Source: UMGS1307 sp964523005
Lineage (GTDB): Bacteria; Bacillota; Clostridia; Oscillospirales; CAG-382
Assembly: GCA_964523005.1 (NCBI GenBank)
Contig: CAZFZL010000070.1
Coordinates: forward strand, 1-7,945
Reading direction: 5' to 3'
Length of the DNA stretch: 7,945 nt
Shown here piece after piece: positions 6,060 to 7,945 of this stretch (position 1 is its first letter; every line of letters starts with the position of its first letter). The translations under genes and the position numbers were made by a program. The notes beneath the pieces were generated by a model, which ran no database searches, was not told the DNA's origin, and was given only the letters and a program-made list of their open reading frames with translations.

Positions 6060-7274
6060 TTACCGGTCTGAAACGCGTAATCTCGCGAGATACTGTGAAG
6101 AGATGACGTTTTCGGCATTAAGTATGACAACGACCTTGTCAATGTCGTACCGCTCAAAATACTTATCAAGTCCGCTGTCTGCATATGTTAAGTCGACCAT
6201 TTCTATATCAAAGTGCAATGCGAGGAACGGTGCTACGGAATGACCGAACGAATCCTTCAGCAGCAGAAGTGTTTCGCGGTCTTCGCCGGATGAAAGCGAG
6301 ATGCTCGTGTGTGAATAGCTGCCGCCGAAAAAGACAGCGTATTTGTCCTTCGTTTCGAGCTTTGAATAATCATAGAATCCGGTCAGGCCGCCGCCGGCAT
6401 ACGTTTTGTCGTTGATGACGGAGGTATAGTCGGAGTCGTCGGTATCGCTGAGGATGAAGCGCTCCATCGTATCGGGCTTTACGAAGCGCATACCTGATTT
6501 TGACCATGTTGTGCCATAGAATTCATCGCTCATGACACTCACATCAAAAGCGTCAAGCGAATACGGCTCGTATCCGAACGATTCCATTATTTCGACATAT
6601 GCATAATACGCGCCGAGCGTAGTCCAGTGGTGATCGGTGCGGTAATAGACATACTCGCCCGAATCGTATTTTTTCCTGTACATATCGAGAAGATCAATAT
6701 AGCCCGTGCCTTCAAGCTCCTCGGAAAGCTGAGCAAACAGCCTATCGGTCCTGTACGAGGGATACAGCGCAGGCAGTGCTGAAACAAAAACATCGGCTGA
6801 ACGCGGCGGCAGCACTATTGCAAGCTCCACGCCTTTCTTTTCAAGCGTCTCATTGAATTTTTTCACGATGCCAGTCATCGCGCTGACGCTTTCGCTGTCG
6901 TAAAAATCTATTTTTCCCTCTGCCGTGCCATCATCCGAGTACAGCGTGAGCATTGAGCGGACCGCGAGCGTTCCGCCGCTGCCGAGCGTGACGGAATTGT
7001 TTTCACGCTTGAGCATGAACAGTTCAAAAGCAGATTTTATGCCGACAAATTCATCGCGCAGCGGAAATTGATCCGCGTAATATGAATTGATCCCGGCCGA
7101 ATAATCGCCGGAGATGAGCGTTTTGACGCTCAAATCGGGCAGCTGCTGGAGCGTTCTGTTTTCCTGCTCGGAAAAAGCATTGTCGGGGAGAATAAAAAAA
7201 GCCGCGGCAAATCCGAATATGACCGTAAGGAATAGAATAACAATCACGAGGTTTTCAGGTCTGCATTTTATCAT
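6060..7274 (-). CDS. DHHW family membrane-anchored protein (SGNH/AlgX-like acyltransferase partner)
   Basis: This 404-residue protein has one N-terminal membrane segment (about 9-29) and an outward-facing domain. It belongs to the DHHW family, related to the AlgJ/AlgX/DltD SGNH-like proteins that work with MBOAT acyltransferases to put acetyl (or other acyl) groups on surface polymers. Right after the membrane anchor is the family's SEQENRTLQQLPDLS segment (35-49). The name-giving motif is in YYRTDHHWTTLGAYYAY (210-226), with Asp214 and His215/His216 as likely catalytic residues. Ser342 in LLLLKDSFGHSVAPFLA is the probable nucleophile by comparison with the family. The frame is open to 7343, which would overlap the MBOAT gene. 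I chose the ATG at 7274, with AAAGGA about 11 nt upstream and 16 bp after the MBOAT stop. The adjacency supports a shared operon and joint function. The modified polymer is not identifiable from this window. Confidence 0.88.
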   Translation of the reverse strand: MIKCRPENLVIVILFLTVIFGFAAAFFILPDNAFSEQENRTLQQLPDLSVKTLISGDYSAGINSYYADQFPLRDEFVGIKSAFELFMLKRENNSVTLGSGGTLAVRSMLTLYSDDGTAEGKIDFYDSESVSAMTGIVKKFNETLEKKGVELAIVLPPRSADVFVSALPALYPSYRTDRLFAQLSEELEGTGYIDLLDMYRKKYDSGEYVYYRTDHHWTTLGAYYAYVEIMESFGYEPYSLDAFDVSVMSDEFYGTTWSKSGMRFVKPDTMERFILSDTDDSDYTSVINDKTYAGGGLTGFYDYSKLETKDKYAVFFGGSYSHTSISLSSGEDRETLLLLKDSFGHSVAPFLALHFDIEMVDLTYADSGLDKYFERYDIDKVVVILNAENVISSQYLARLRVSDR

Positions 7275-7290
7275 ACTGTCATATGTCCTT

Positions 7291-7945
7291 TCAGAATATA
7301 AAATACAGGAACGGCGAGAATGAGTTGTCGACCATATAGGCAACGCACAGCAATATCACGCAAACGGCGCCGACAGCTCCGACATAGCGCGCGGCAGTAT
7401 ACTTTGCGGTAAGTCTTTCGTATATGCGTTTCGGCACGGGCGTCGCTCCGAAGATGCACACGATGAGAAGCGGCAGGTATCTGAGAAGATCGTACATTGT
7501 ACCGGATGTGGCGAATGCCTGTGTGCCTGAACCGAACATGGCTTTGAGCACGGTAAGGCCCTCTCCGGCGTCCTCAAACGCAAAGATCAGCCAGCCGAAG
7601 ACTATCAGCACGAGCGCATAAATATGACCCACGACGTTCGGGAGCTTTTTGAGTGCTTTGAGCATGAATACCTTTTCGAGCATCAGTATCGCGCCGAAAT
7701 AGACGCCCCAGAGTATGTAATTCCAGCTTGCACCGTGCCAGAAGCCGGTGATGAACCAGACGACGGCGATATTCAGAAACTGGCGCGGGACGCCCTTCCT
7801 GTTGCCGCCGAGCGGGATATAGACATACTCCTTGAACCATGTTGAGAGCGAAATGTGCCATCTGCGCCAGAATTCCGTGATCGAAGAGGAGACATAGGGA
7901 TAATTGAAGTTTTCAAGAAATTCAAAGCCGAACATCCTACCCAGA
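7291..7945 (-). CDS. MBOAT family membrane O-acyltransferase, C-terminal half (cut by window edge)
   Basis: These 217 C-terminal residues are from a multi-pass membrane protein of the AlgI/DltB type, which normally has about 450-500 residues. The family moves acyl groups across the membrane for transfer to exopolysaccharide or wall polymers. The frame stays open through the window edge, reading LGRMFGFEFLENFNYPY; the internal Met at 7935 is therefore not the start. Diagnostic parts are SSSITEFWRRWHISLSTWFK, YIPLGGNRKG and GFWHGASWNYILWG. The last holds the invariant catalytic His (codon 7735-7737). At least four hydrophobic segments follow or surround it, and the protein ends in SPFLYFIF. The DHHW gene starts 16 bp after the stop. 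AlgI-like is favoured over DltB because the partner is DHHW and no dltA or dltC is seen, but the upstream genes are outside the window. Confidence 0.94.
   Translation of the reverse strand, partial: LGRMFGFEFLENFNYPYVSSSITEFWRRWHISLSTWFKEYVYIPLGGNRKGVPRQFLNIAVVWFITGFWHGASWNYILWGVYFGAILMLEKVFMLKALKKLPNVVGHIYALVLIVFGWLIFAFEDAGEGLTVLKAMFGSGTQAFATSGTMYDLLRYLPLLIVCIFGATPVPKRIYERLTAKYTAARYVGAVGAVCVILLCVAYMVDNSFSPFLYFIF

Overview
All eight genes in this window read on the minus strand. The Shine-Dalgarno sites are of the AAAGGA/AAGGGAG type, the promoters look like SigA promoters, and there is a lipoprotein peptide-binding protein and a DHHW/MBOAT cell-surface acetylation pair. Together with the hisS-aspS order and a clostridial-style methylglyoxal synthase relative, this suggests an anaerobic member of the Clostridia (Bacillota), perhaps an uncultured gut or rumen lineage. 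That placement is inference from gene content and sequence style. I see no rRNA, tRNA, CRISPR array, insertion sequence or phage gene.

In order of transcription, from high to low coordinates, there are three blocks. (1) 7945-6060: the C-terminal half of an MBOAT membrane O-acyltransferase, cut by the window edge, is followed 16 bp later by a DHHW-family membrane-anchored SGNH-type protein. Together they form a likely cell-surface glycan acylation pair. (2) 5988-4080: a strong SigA-type promoter with an upstream A-tract drives a 590-residue family 5 substrate-binding lipoprotein, which ends at a GC-rich intrinsic terminator. A TIM-barrel amidohydrolase (4063-3275) starts only about 16 nt past that terminator, so its expression is a puzzle. 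(3) 3210 to 1: a second well-formed promoter drives a probable four-gene operon. It holds an orphan MinD/ParA-like ATPase, a methylglyoxal-synthase-fold protein, histidyl-tRNA synthetase and the N-terminal third of aspartyl-tRNA synthetase.

The most interesting point is the methylglyoxal-synthase-like protein. Its fold motifs are well kept, but the catalytic Asp of the GGDQQ motif is Lys, and two active-site His positions are Ser and Leu. It may be a non-catalytic ligand-binding protein that has been kept in a housekeeping operon beside a MinD-like ATPase and two tRNA synthetases. The other points are the terminator next to the amidohydrolase start, the orphan MinD-like protein with no visible Min partner or membrane-targeting tail, and two short repeat arrangements upstream of the two promoters.
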